A DNA stretch of 64,000 nucleotides, taken from NCBI RefSeq assembly GCF_015169395.1, contig NZ_CP063458.1:2790001-2854000 (forward strand), in the 5' to 3' direction. Origin of the DNA: Humisphaera borealis (GTDB taxonomy: Bacteria; Planctomycetota; Phycisphaerae; Tepidisphaerales; Tepidisphaeraceae). The translations under genes were made by a program, and so were the position numbers. The notes below the pieces were generated by a model. It worked only from the letters and a program-made list of their open reading frames with translations. It was not told the origin of the DNA and did not search any database. Positions 45,373 through 54,387 of the stretch are shown here, piece after piece. Position 1 is the stretch's first letter. Each line of letters begins with the position of its first letter.

Positions 45373-45831
45373 GAAGTAGGCAGTACGCAGTAAGCAGTAC
45401 GCAGTAAAGACGGCATCCCAATACCTACCGCTTTTCATCGTTCGCCTTGATAAGGCCGTTGATCACCCTGCCGAGTTCGGCGGCAATATCCAGTTGAGCA
45501 TCGACCCACGCAGCGTCTGCGTACTCCAATCGCTTGGCGATCATGGTAAGCGTCTCAACTTCACGCAGCGATCCATAGGCAATGCGCAGGAACCTCACGA
45601 AGTCGCCCGGGCTGCCTCGCCCCTGACCTTCGGCGATGTTGGCGGGAATCGACACCGCCGCCCGCCTGAGTTGGCTCGTCAGCCCGTAGATTTCATCCTT
45701 GGGAAAGGTCTTCGTCTGGCGGTATATCGCCTCGACGAGGTCCATTCCAATCCGCCAGGCAATGAGATCCCGGTAGTTCCGCATTGGGCATTCTCTTCAC
45801 TGCGTACTGCTTACTGCGTACTGCCTACTTC
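45373..45831. mobile_element. 459-bp unit: four-helix-bundle gene between 38-bp inverted heptamer arms
   Basis: The left arm 45373-45410 and right arm 45794-45831 are inverted copies matching at 37 of 38 positions, each built of 7-mers (CAGTACG, CAGTAAG, CAGTACG, CAGTAAA). The space between holds one gene (45425-45784) and almost nothing else. No transposase is encoded. Confidence 0.65.
45425..45784 (-). CDS. Four-helix-bundle protein (S23 / 23S rRNA intervening-sequence family)
   Basis: 119 residues: NYRDLIAWRIGMDLVEAIY, TKTFPKDEIYGLTSQLRRAAVSIPANIAEGQGR, then two more helices. This is the hallmark pattern of the TIGR02436 family, which includes proteins encoded in 23S rRNA intervening sequences and the Avd accessory proteins of diversity-generating retroelements. 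There is no rRNA or reverse transcriptase nearby. It sits inside inverted heptamer arms, the start only 10 bases from one arm. The molecular function is unknown; a nucleic-acid-binding role is plausible. Confidence 0.9.
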   Translation of the reverse strand: MRNYRDLIAWRIGMDLVEAIYRQTKTFPKDEIYGLTSQLRRAAVSIPANIAEGQGRGSPGDFVRFLRIAYGSLREVETLTMIAKRLEYADAAWVDAQLDIAAELGRVINGLIKANDEKR

Positions 45832-45840
45832 CTACCTCTC

Positions 45841-46404
45841 TCACACCACCAGCAACTCCCCAATCCGTCCCACGAGCTTTTCGATATTGAACGGCTTCTT
45901 CACGAAGTCGTCCGCGCCGGCCTTGAGCAGGTCGTTGATCTCGTCCTGATTGACCACGCCGGAGACGATGATGATCTTGGTGTGTTCGAAGTTCGGGTTC
46001 TTGCGGATCGTCTGGCAGACGACGTTGCCGTTGATGTCCGGGAGCATGTAGTCCAGGATGATCAGGTCGGGCATGAACTCCTGCGTGATCATCCCCGCGT
46101 CGTAACCCGTGCTGGCGGTGCGGATTTCGAACCGGCCGTCGCGCTCCAGCACGTCGACGAACAATTCCACAATTTCCGGGTCGTCGTCGACGACCAGGAC
46201 CTTGCTCTTGCCCGAATCGAGCCCCTCGATCGGGATCTGGTTGTCCTTCATGAACGCGACCAGCGCGTCGCGCGGAATCCGGCGGAACCGGCTGCCGGGA
46301 ACGCGGAACCCTTTGAGCCGGCCGCTGTCGAAGCAACGAATAATCGTCTGCTGCGAGACCTTGCAGATGTCGGCGGCTTCGCCGGTCGTGAATACGGTCT
46401 TCAT
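45841..46404 (-). CDS. Response regulator with N-terminal MerR/excisionase-type DNA-binding domain
   Basis: 187 residues from ATG 46404 (GGAG 8 bases upstream). The N-terminal helix-turn-helix (MKTVFTTGEAADICKVSQQTII, then RLKGFRVPGSRFRRIP) is of the excisionase/BldC type. The receiver domain (about 68-185) has VLVVDDDPE, Asp in LIILDYMLPD and Lys in FVKKPFN. The order DNA-binding then receiver is reversed from most regulators. It lies upstream of the four-helix-bundle unit and HDOD-kinase on the same strand. Confidence 0.9.
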   Translation of the reverse strand: MKTVFTTGEAADICKVSQQTIIRCFDSGRLKGFRVPGSRFRRIPRDALVAFMKDNQIPIEGLDSGKSKVLVVDDDPEIVELFVDVLERDGRFEIRTASTGYDAGMITQEFMPDLIILDYMLPDINGNVVCQTIRKNPNFEHTKIIIVSGVVNQDEINDLLKAGADDFVKKPFNIEKLVGRIGELLVV

Positions 46405-46771
46405 GTCGCTGCTCCGAGTGCAGGGCGGGGAACGGTCCGTCATCCAGTGTGCTGGCTCACCATGGCCGCAACATCGACCATGCCCGCACACAGGTTATCG
46501 GTTCTCCCGATTCCCCATCTTTCCTATTTCACCATCGTCGTCCAGTTTACGCAACTTAACTTTGGAGCGTGTCAGGGGAAAGCCGCTGGCGGGGTGGGGT
46601 GCCGGGCGGTGGGGTAGGCCGATGATGTCGGCACCAACGACGCCCCGTTCGATCCGGCCATCAAAACACGAAAGGCGGGCCGCACGGCGATCGATGGCTC
46701 GATCGCGGACGACCCGCCTTTCGGCGGTGGGGCCTCACCCTCCAGGGGAGCCCCGAAACTATCAGACCCGA
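46405..46771. other. Spacer with terminator between pilin genes and the regulator
   Basis: No gene is supported. It contains the terminator hairpin at 46671-46721. Confidence 0.5.
46671..46721 (-). terminator. Terminator of the pseudopilin cluster
   Basis: AAAGGCGGG (46671-46679) pairs with CCCGCCTTT (46713-46721), with an inner GATCGATGG/TCGATCGC-type palindrome. On the minus strand it is followed by CGTGTTTTG. Confidence 0.55.
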
Positions 46772-49700
46772 TTAGTTCTGCGGCACGTTGGTGATGCTCG
46801 GCGAGGTCACCTGTACGTCGCCGGTGACCGGGCCACTGAGATTCGGCACGACGGTCGAGCGATCGATGATAATCGCCGCCCGGCGTTGTGCGACGAGCTC
46901 AGGCAGGCTCGTGCCGGCATTCCGCCAGCCCTGCACGACGACGTACGCGGTGAACGAATCGGAACGGAAACAGACCATGTTGCTGATGCGGTTGAGCAAC
47001 AGATACCGGGCTTCAAAGTCGCCGGCAACGCGGTCATCGCCGCCGGAGCTCGAAAGGTTCGTCGCATAAGGGGTGATGTCCCCGTGCACCAGCGTCGGAT
47101 CGAGCGCACTGACCGCACCCCAGTTCCCTTCCATGATGAACCCGCCGGCACCGGGACCGTTGGGCGGACTGGTGAGTGGCGTATAGGGCGCACCCGGGAT
47201 CGTGACCTTCATCAGGTCGAACAGCGACCGGAACGGGCCCTGGTTGTTACGGTGCGTCACGATCGCAAAGGCAATGTCTTCGTTCAGCTGCCGGTTGGTC
47301 GTGAACGGAATCTGAGCGATGACGTACGGCGGTGCTGTATTGAGGTTGATCAGGCCGTGATTGGCGGCGGTATCTTCGCGGACGCCCGTGTTCAACGACG
47401 TATAGGTTGATCCCACCGTGTTGGGCACCGGCTGAGGCTGGTAGGGAGCGCCGGTATTTCCGCCCGGCCATTTCGGGGTGGCGACCGAGAGTGTTGGGTC
47501 GGCACCGACGGCAGGATCGATGTTCGGGTAGTAGTCGTCCTGCGGACTGAGCACGCTGAAGTAATCGAAGATATCGGCCGCCCAGGCGTACCGCTGGTTG
47601 CCCAGTGGCGCCAACGGATTGGGCTTGCCGCCGACGTCGTCGATTCCGCCATGAACGATCGGGCAGAACCGTCCGAGTTGTTCGAGCGAATTGGTGGCAC
47701 CGGTACCACCGCTCTGGTCGTCGTCGTTCATGTCGCCATCTTCGGCGAACGCCGCATCCACGGAGATGCTGTTCATTTCGAAGAACGTGCCTTGTTCAAT
47801 GCGGTATCCGCCGACGAAGGTGACCTGAAGGATGTCACCCGTGCGGGCAAACCCGCCGAAGGGGAACGCCGGTGCCGACGTCGTGTTGTCCGGAAGGGTA
47901 GCGTTCGGTGGTGTCACCGGGCTGAAGGTGCCGACGTTGGTCGAGACGATACCCTTCCACGGGCCGCCCATGCCGGCGCTGTTGGCCTGCAGCGTTCGGG
48001 TGCGATAGGTGGACGCGTTGGCGGCACCCGCGAAATTGTTGTGGGCGGCCGTCGCCGACATGGTCTTGTTGCCGAAACCCGCCGGCGTCAGCATCATCTC
48101 GTCGTCCGGCGTCAACGCCGACGGTCGCGGGTCGCGAACCCAGCCACGCTGGTGTCGCTCGTTGGCCGGTGGATTGCGGTTGTACGGGCCGCTGTACACC
48201 GAGTGCCACGCGTTGGCCGGCTGGTTCGTGTTGGCCCGGCGGTAGTGGTAGCGGTCGGCGATGGGCAACAAAAGGTTGGGCGGCATCGGCTGCGGGCCTC
48301 CGACTTCGGGTGCCACCCGGTTCGCGCCGAGCGTATCGCCGTACGAGATGTCGAAGAACTCCAACTGGTCCACCGGAATCTGCTGCTCGAGTGCCGATTC
48401 GTCGAAGAGGTTGGCGGGATTGGCGCTGGACGTGGCCGTCCCGTCGTAGCGACGGGTACGCATGAGCACAAACTCCCGGGCGGCGGGGGTTTCGTTATTC
48501 GGGTTAACCAGGTCGTCCAGCAGCGGCATTTCGGTAATCACCGAATCGGCCGGGAATGCGCCGGCCTGCGAAGTCGGCCGACGGCTCTTGTTGCTTTCCA
48601 GGTACAGGTAGCCCCTGGCCGGGATGGTCTTGCCGGCGAGCGAGCCGATCTGGGTGATCGCGCCCGTGCCCCGGTCACGATAGCAGGCCTTGAACGCGGT
48701 GAGCGTGATCGGCGCTTCGTGCGGGTTGTACAGTTCGATCATCACATAGGGTACGTCCTCCTTGGTGATGTGAACCATCGCCTCGGTGATGAACGGCTGC
48801 CGTTCGGTTCCGTAGACCCGGGCCGTGATCGCGTTGGTTCCGTCCATCGCCGACATCGTGACGGTCCGGCTGGTGACGTCGTCGTCCTGGTCGCGGATGT
48901 CGATCGTGTTGACGGCAGCCAGCGCCGCCCGGAGTTGCTTGACGTAGTAGGGCTGGAGAGGCACGGCACCGCCGCCTGAGGGGCGTACGACGTCGCCGAA
49001 CGTCCAGACATCGCCGCCGCCGTAGCCGGCGTCGAGGTTGCCCGTCGGTTTCACCAGGGGCCCGTCCGCCATCACCGCCCAGTAGGCCGCCATGAGCGAC
49101 CCGAAGTTGGCAGTGTTGGGATTGAGCTTGACCGGCTGATTGTTCCAGGGCACTTCGGCCCAGGTGCGCAAGCCGTTCCCGGTCGCCGGCTGAAGCCCGC
49201 CGTGATTCGCGATCGCGACGTACGAACGCCCGCCGTGCTTGACCCATTCGCCGATGTGGTAGAGCGTTGCAGCGTCCCAGTTGCCGCGGTAGCGGTACTG
49301 TCCGTTGCGCTGGATTTCCTTGGGGTCCATGCCCGGGGGCAGTGCGCCGGGGAGTGGGTCGGTCGGGTCGCTTGTAAACGACGGGACCGCGTTCGACACC
49401 GGGTTGTGGGCAACCACCCACGGCCGAATCGGCCTGGCGTTGGTCGCGATGTACCCGGTGTTGAAGATCGTGTTGAACCACTGGACGGACTGGTCCGGCG
49501 TAAACGGCTGACGGTTGACGGCCGCCATGCGGGTGGAATTGGGGAAATACTGTTCCAGGACCGATTGCGAGCCGAGCGGATTGGCGAGCGTGAAGCGGTA
49601 CGCCATCGACGCCGATTCGGCCAGACCCAGCGAGCGGAACTTGACGCCCGCCAGGTTCAAACCCGGATTATCCAGGCGCTGACCGAGCCCGAAGTAGAAC

Positions 49701-50815
49701 GCGTCGTACCGGGTCGCCCACTGAAAATACGGGGAATTGCCGTCGTCACGCACGGGCCTGAGGTTCGAATAGGTCTGGTCACCCTGGCGATACATCTGAA
49801 ACGCCTGGAACCGCCCGGAATCCGGACCATCCGTATAAGCCGGGCCTTCCACCAGGCGCTGCAACTCGATGTTCGCCGGCGTGAAGTTGCCGACCAGCCG
49901 CGCGTCTTCGGCAAACTGCGAACGCCAGTTTTCCCACGCGACCGACGCGTTGATCGCCGCGGCGTTATCGACGATGCGGATCGCGGCGAAGTAGCGCACG
50001 CCGTCGATCTGTCCGACCGGGAGCTCGAACAGGCCGGCGTCGGCGATGCCGTCGCCGTCGGAGTCGGCGGCCATGACGGTCTTGCCGTTATTGGGATCGG
50101 CCGGGTCCAGGATGATGAACGCCGGGTAGAGCCGAACCTGCCCGTTGGGCAGGGTCGCGCTGATGTACGACGCTTCGACGCGGAACCGCGAGCTGTAGTA
50201 CTCGGGGTTGTTCGTTGTCACGAGCGGCGAGCGGAACTGGTTGGGGAAGACGCCGGGGTTAACCGGGTCGCGATTGGTCGCCAGCGGGCTGGCGCTGATG
50301 TACTGCCACCGGGCGGCGGTCGCCACCGTATTGGGCCCGGCAGGCTGAACGCCGCTGGGCGTGCGGTCGGCGAGGATCGCGTCCCACGGCAGGTAATCGA
50401 TGTTCGCAAACTGCTTCGGAACGACATTGGTCGTCGGAGGGGACTGCACCGGACGCGAGGGGTCCGGCGACAGCGGTATCGCCGGGCGGTAGGTCGCCTT
50501 GCCGGTGGCCAGGTCCGTCGGGGCGACCTTCGTGACGATCGCGTTGATCATCAGGTCCTTCACACCCTGCACCAGCATCTCGATCTGCGTGTTGTACTTG
50601 TGCTGGGTGGCGGCATCGCGGTCGTTGCCGGTGGTCGTGATGAATGCCGTCCCGATGAGTGCGAGCAGGACCAGCAGCGCGATGACAAGGATCAGGACCG
50701 ATCCGGAACGGGCGCGGCGGAAACGGCGGTGGGCGGCATTCAGCAGGCCGAAGGCCGAGCGCAGCCGGGTCATCATCGGGCGGGGTTCGGCTGGGGATGG
50801 TGTTGCGTTCTTCAT
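46772..50815 (-). CDS. Very large PilX/GspK-like pilin-associated protein
   Basis: 1347 residues from ATG 50815. The type III-like leader ends at RSG, followed by a hydrophobic helix SVLILVIALLVLLALIGTAF without Glu at position 5, as in GspK/PilX tip pilins. The remainder is a huge Asn/Pro/Gly-rich beta-type ectodomain; near the C-terminus GLINLNTAPPYVIAQIPF and NEDIAFAIVTHRNNQGPFRSLFDLMKV resemble the helix-hairpin-helix of GspK. Ordinary GspK is about 330 residues. It is the last gene of a five-gene pseudopilin run. Confidence 0.8.
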   Translation of the reverse strand: MKNATPSPAEPRPMMTRLRSAFGLLNAAHRRFRRARSGSVLILVIALLVLLALIGTAFITTTGNDRDAATQHKYNTQIEMLVQGVKDLMINAIVTKVAPTDLATGKATYRPAIPLSPDPSRPVQSPPTTNVVPKQFANIDYLPWDAILADRTPSGVQPAGPNTVATAARWQYISASPLATNRDPVNPGVFPNQFRSPLVTTNNPEYYSSRFRVEASYISATLPNGQVRLYPAFIILDPADPNNGKTVMAADSDGDGIADAGLFELPVGQIDGVRYFAAIRIVDNAAAINASVAWENWRSQFAEDARLVGNFTPANIELQRLVEGPAYTDGPDSGRFQAFQMYRQGDQTYSNLRPVRDDGNSPYFQWATRYDAFYFGLGQRLDNPGLNLAGVKFRSLGLAESASMAYRFTLANPLGSQSVLEQYFPNSTRMAAVNRQPFTPDQSVQWFNTIFNTGYIATNARPIRPWVVAHNPVSNAVPSFTSDPTDPLPGALPPGMDPKEIQRNGQYRYRGNWDAATLYHIGEWVKHGGRSYVAIANHGGLQPATGNGLRTWAEVPWNNQPVKLNPNTANFGSLMAAYWAVMADGPLVKPTGNLDAGYGGGDVWTFGDVVRPSGGGAVPLQPYYVKQLRAALAAVNTIDIRDQDDDVTSRTVTMSAMDGTNAITARVYGTERQPFITEAMVHITKEDVPYVMIELYNPHEAPITLTAFKACYRDRGTGAITQIGSLAGKTIPARGYLYLESNKSRRPTSQAGAFPADSVITEMPLLDDLVNPNNETPAAREFVLMRTRRYDGTATSSANPANLFDESALEQQIPVDQLEFFDISYGDTLGANRVAPEVGGPQPMPPNLLLPIADRYHYRRANTNQPANAWHSVYSGPYNRNPPANERHQRGWVRDPRPSALTPDDEMMLTPAGFGNKTMSATAAHNNFAGAANASTYRTRTLQANSAGMGGPWKGIVSTNVGTFSPVTPPNATLPDNTTSAPAFPFGGFARTGDILQVTFVGGYRIEQGTFFEMNSISVDAAFAEDGDMNDDDQSGGTGATNSLEQLGRFCPIVHGGIDDVGGKPNPLAPLGNQRYAWAADIFDYFSVLSPQDDYYPNIDPAVGADPTLSVATPKWPGGNTGAPYQPQPVPNTVGSTYTSLNTGVREDTAANHGLINLNTAPPYVIAQIPFTTNRQLNEDIAFAIVTHRNNQGPFRSLFDLMKVTIPGAPYTPLTSPPNGPGAGGFIMEGNWGAVSALDPTLVHGDITPYATNLSSSGGDDRVAGDFEARYLLLNRISNMVCFRSDSFTAYVVVQGWRNAGTSLPELVAQRRAAIIIDRSTVVPNLSGPVTGDVQVTSPSITNVPQN

Positions 50816-50965
50816 ACGGTTGCTCCCCGAAAACGGGGTGGAGTAGGGGCACACGGCGTGTGCCCGCACGGCCCGGGCCGACGATCGGACGGGAAGGTCG
50901 CCGTCGGCGTGTTCGATGGAAAAACTGACCCGGCACCGGGAATGACCCGAGCGCCCCGCCGCAGA

Positions 50966-52561
50966 TCACGGCAGTTCGACGACGTACTCGTAATACTGCT
51001 CGCGGGCGATCCGCGCGGCCGGGTCATCCACCGCCATCACGATGCGAATCATCTTCGGACGGGGATAGCTCGAGGTATCGGGGCCCCAGACGCAGCGGTA
51101 GTGAGCATTGGTACCAACCCCCTGGGCAGTGCCGTAGTCGTTGCCCGCCGGAATGGGCAGAACGGTGCGCTCGAACTTCAGCGGAGTCGAGGTGTAGTCG
51201 CGAAGCGGTACGACGTCTGCGTTCGTGGAAGTCGGTCCGGTATTGCGAACGATCTTGCCGTCGTTGTTCACATCGCGGGGGAAGCCATACCACCGGATCG
51301 ATCGCTTCAGGACGCCACCTTCGTTCGACACGTTGTAGTCGATGACGCCATCGGTGCCGTTGCCGGAACCGTCGGCGAACCACTTGCCGCTGCCCGGGCC
51401 GGTGCTCGGATCGGGGTCCTGCGTGCCGTCGTCCTTCTGCCGCATGAAATCCCCGGCGTACTCAACGACGAACTGGGTGCAGGACTTGACGAAACAGGGC
51501 ACCGTACGGGCGACGCCCTGGCTGGTCAGCGGTCGGCTGGGGGCCGGGTAGGCTGAATGACGGAAAGCGATCGCATCATGCCAAGTGGCCTGCCGTCCGG
51601 CATTGATAAAGAACGGCATGATGTCCGTGCGGTGCCGCTCCATTCCCATGCCCATCAAGTCATAGAAGGAATACTGAATCAACTCTGAGGCGATCATCGT
51701 TCCAGTCGTCGTCGACTGCGAGTTCTCAGAAAACGGCGACATGGAGGACGCGGGAGTCGCAGAATTGCCACGGCCGTAGTAGGTCTGCTGAGGCGATCCT
51801 GGCAGCGTGGTGTCGCGAATAATCTTGTTGGAACCGCTGATTTCAGGCTCTCGAAGCAGGAACACGACGCGACCCAGCACCCACTGTGTTGCATAAAAGT
51901 TGTTCGGATTTGCCGCGAGCGTCAACGCAGTCCCGGTCGGACCAATCCCGGGCAACTGACCTGTGGTCAAATTGTCGATCACCGCCGGCTGTCGCACGTG
52001 GCCGTAGGTGATGTACTGCTCACTGGCGGAGACCCCGGAAACGAACGTGGTCTTGTTTCCGGTCTGTCGCCGGCCGCTCTGGCGGCTGAAGAACTTGAGA
52101 ACGTCGGTCCGATGGGTGCGGCTGGTCAGGAATGCCCGCGGGGTCTGGTCGCCGGGGTCGTTCTCCCGACCGTTCTTGTCGCGATCGACCGTGAGCAAGG
52201 AGGTCTCGACGGTCCCCCGAGCTGTACTGGCCGGGTTGAAGTCGATGTCGGCGAGTTGCTCTTCCTTGTTCCGGAAAGCCAGCATCACTTCGGAATCGAG
52301 ATACAGGAATGGAGCACGCTCGATCTCCGCATTGCTCAGATCGTTGGTGATGATCGACTGCACGTTCCGCGCGTCGCGGACCGCCGTGGACAGCGCGTTG
52401 CCCGCGCCGACCGCCCGGCTCGTCAGCGCGAACACCTGGTTGACGCCGAGAATGATCAGCAGCACCAGAGAGATCGACACCAGCACTTCGAGCAGCGTGA
52501 ACCCCGAACGCCGCGGACAGCGGCGGGCGTTCGAACGAGCGATGGGGAAAGTCATTTGCAT
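50966..52561 (-). CDS. PilW/GspJ-like pseudopilin
   Basis: 531 residues. The prepilin leader ends RRSG, and the mature helix FTLLEVLVSISLVLLIILGVNQV has the conserved Glu5 for peptidase processing and N-methylation. The long beta-rich globular part has no further recognised domain. It is cotranscribed with the pilins on both sides. Confidence 0.82.
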   Translation of the reverse strand: MQMTFPIARSNARRCPRRSGFTLLEVLVSISLVLLIILGVNQVFALTSRAVGAGNALSTAVRDARNVQSIITNDLSNAEIERAPFLYLDSEVMLAFRNKEEQLADIDFNPASTARGTVETSLLTVDRDKNGRENDPGDQTPRAFLTSRTHRTDVLKFFSRQSGRRQTGNKTTFVSGVSASEQYITYGHVRQPAVIDNLTTGQLPGIGPTGTALTLAANPNNFYATQWVLGRVVFLLREPEISGSNKIIRDTTLPGSPQQTYYGRGNSATPASSMSPFSENSQSTTTGTMIASELIQYSFYDLMGMGMERHRTDIMPFFINAGRQATWHDAIAFRHSAYPAPSRPLTSQGVARTVPCFVKSCTQFVVEYAGDFMRQKDDGTQDPDPSTGPGSGKWFADGSGNGTDGVIDYNVSNEGGVLKRSIRWYGFPRDVNNDGKIVRNTGPTSTNADVVPLRDYTSTPLKFERTVLPIPAGNDYGTAQGVGTNAHYRCVWGPDTSSYPRPKMIRIVMAVDDPAARIAREQYYEYVVELP

Positions 52562-52695
52562 GGCTTGAAACTCTACGGGTTGTCCTGCGGCGGACCGACG
52601 CTTGTTCGATGATTATCTGCCGGGCCGGGGCCCGCGATCCTGCGTCGCACGAATCGCCAAAAGTGGACGCGTGTGCATCCGCCCCCGCCGCTCGG

Positions 52696-53565
52696 TCACT
52701 GCCGCAGCGGGATGTAGGTCACGTACGTGCCGATCGCGATCGACTGGCCGGTGAACGTACCGCCGATCTTGCGTCGGCCGACGATGTAGGCGTCCACCGC
52801 GCCGGCGGTGTTCTCGGCGGAGGTTGGCAGGTCGTTTCCGGGCAGCAACTGGTACACGCTCGTGCTCCCGTCCTTGAGATCGCCGAGCCGGTAAATCTTG
52901 CCCGTGCGCAGCACGATTACCGCGCCCGGAGCGGCCGCGTCGGCGAACGTGCCGCTCACAACGCACTCGTCGGCGTCGTTGCCTTTGTCCGTCAGCGTCA
53001 CCTGCACGGGGTACGGCAGCAGACCGGCTTCGGCGTTGTTGCCGGTGCCGCTTTGGGTCAGGTCGGCCGTGCTGAAGTTCGATTCACCGCGGATCTGAAC
53101 GGGAATCACGATCAACTGTGCGTTGTTGGGGGGCTGGCCGCGGTAGTCGGTCGTGTCGCGCTTCACCAGCGCGACCCAGCCGAACCGGGGCTCGTCGGCG
53201 AGGATCTGGTTGCCCTTGATCAGCGACCAGGGCTTGAGCGTCAGCGAGCCGGCGCTGGGGGTGAGCACGCTCACGTCGTCGTCCGTCAGCCGGGTGACCA
53301 CGCCGCTGTTGGGAATCAGTTGCGACAGGTAAGGCATCGAGCCGTAAGCGGCGACGGCGGACCGGGCCATGCTGGCACCGATCGTTTCTTCCTGGCTGGC
53401 AGCGGTCTGGCTGATCGCGACGGGGAACACCCCGGCGATCATGATGAACCCGATCCCCAGGATCATCACCGCGAACAGCACCTCCGTGAACGAAAAACCA
53501 CGGCGCGGGCGGTGCCCGCGAAGGATGACGGATGAGGGATGAAGGATGAAACGGGATGGTGCCAT
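52696..53565 (-). CDS. PilV/GspI-like pseudopilin
   Basis: 289 residues from ATG 53565. The leader is unusually long (about 22 residues) and includes FILHPSSVIL encoded by GGATGAA-type heptamers. The processing site is RRG-FSFTEVLFAVMILGIGF with Glu5. The globular part is beta-rich with three YxxG-like turns. A shorter leader from a lost start may have been replaced when the heptamer element arrived. Confidence 0.8.
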   Translation of the reverse strand: MAPSRFILHPSSVILRGHRPRRGFSFTEVLFAVMILGIGFIMIAGVFPVAISQTAASQEETIGASMARSAVAAYGSMPYLSQLIPNSGVVTRLTDDDVSVLTPSAGSLTLKPWSLIKGNQILADEPRFGWVALVKRDTTDYRGQPPNNAQLIVIPVQIRGESNFSTADLTQSGTGNNAEAGLLPYPVQVTLTDKGNDADECVVSGTFADAAAPGAVIVLRTGKIYRLGDLKDGSTSVYQLLPGNDLPTSAENTAGAVDAYIVGRRKIGGTFTGQSIAIGTYVTYIPLRQ

Positions 53566-53629
53566 GGAACCGCTCGCTCTTGAACTTGTTTGTATGTCCG
53601 CCTTCATCCTTCAGCCTTCATCCTTTGAT
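53521..53629. repeat. Inverted GGATGAA heptamer element (copy 1)
   Basis: The left arm 53521-53552 is four GGATGAA-type 7-mers. The right arm 53599-53629 is the inverted form (TTCATCC, TTCAGCC, TTCATCC). The middle (about 46 bases) is similar to that of the copy at 54293-54381. It overlaps the 5' end of the PilV-like gene. Confidence 0.7.
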
Positions 53630-53637
53630 TCGAGCGC

Positions 53638-54333
53638 TTACTCGCCACGCAGCAGCGTTCCGTTGTAGCGGTTGACGAGGAACGGGATGGCGTTTTCGTC
53701 CATCCACTTTTTCTGAGCAGCCGCGCCGACCTGACTGTCATAGGCAGGCTTGTCATAGAGGACGAAACCGATGTTCGTGAGTGTCGTCGGGAAATTGGCG
53801 GTCGCCCGGAGGCGCTTACCGAGGTTCGAAGTCGACGTGTACGAGACATTGTCGAGCAGCAGTTTGCCGTCGCCGTCGAACATGACGATCGCGGTCGCCG
53901 GCCACGGGTAGGCCGGCGGGCTTCCGCTTGCGCCGGTACCGTTGGGGACGGCCTGCAGCCCCACACCCACCGGCAATGCCATGTCATCAGCAACACCCAG
54001 CAGATCGATCTGCGGGCGGGTGACGCCCGGCGGATACTGCACCTGCACGAGGGTGACCCGGCCGGTGCCGGCATCGGTGAAAAGAACAACCCCGCGCGGC
54101 TCCTGAAGGCCGATCGCCTGGGCACGCGTGGACGCGAGGTACGACGAGATCTGGTTCTCGGCCGATTCGAGCGTTCGGCTTCCGGTGATCGCGTTGAACG
54201 CCGGCAGCGCCAGCGCCAGGATCAGCACGGCCAGCGCGATCACGACGAGCAGTTCGTTCAGCGTAAAGCCGAAAGATCGCCGCCTCCGGGCTGGAAGGAT
54301 GAAAGACGAAGGATGAAGGATGAATCGTGCCAT
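53638..54333 (-). CDS. GspH-like pseudopilin
   Basis: 231 residues from ATG 54333. The leader again contains FILHPSSFIL from heptamer repeats. The processing site SFG-FTLNELLVVIALAVLILALALPAF has Glu5. The globular domain has GspH-like features (SYLASTRAQAIGLQEPRGVVLF; a typical RA(Q/E)AI stretch after the helix). Confidence 0.82.
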   Translation of the reverse strand: MARFILHPSSFILPARRRRSFGFTLNELLVVIALAVLILALALPAFNAITGSRTLESAENQISSYLASTRAQAIGLQEPRGVVLFTDAGTGRVTLVQVQYPPGVTRPQIDLLGVADDMALPVGVGLQAVPNGTGASGSPPAYPWPATAIVMFDGDGKLLLDNVSYTSTSNLGKRLRATANFPTTLTNIGFVLYDKPAYDSQVGAAAQKKWMDENAIPFLVNRYNGTLLRGE

Positions 54334-54381
54334 TGAATCGCTCGTTCTCGGTCGTGTTTTCAGTTCCGCCTTCATCCTTCG
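54293..54381. repeat. Inverted GGATGAA heptamer element (copy 2)
   Basis: The left arm 54293-54324 and right arm 54367-54381 are inverted TTCATCC/GGATGAA 7-mers. The middle sequence CGTGCCATTGAATCGCTCG parallels the copy at 53521-53629. It overlaps the start of the GspH-like gene. Confidence 0.7.
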
Positions 54382-54387
54382 ATCTCA

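Noticed and set aside
45425-45784. Diversity-generating retroelement accessory gene (avd)
   Set aside because: The protein family fits, but there is no reverse transcriptase, template repeat or variable repeat nearby.
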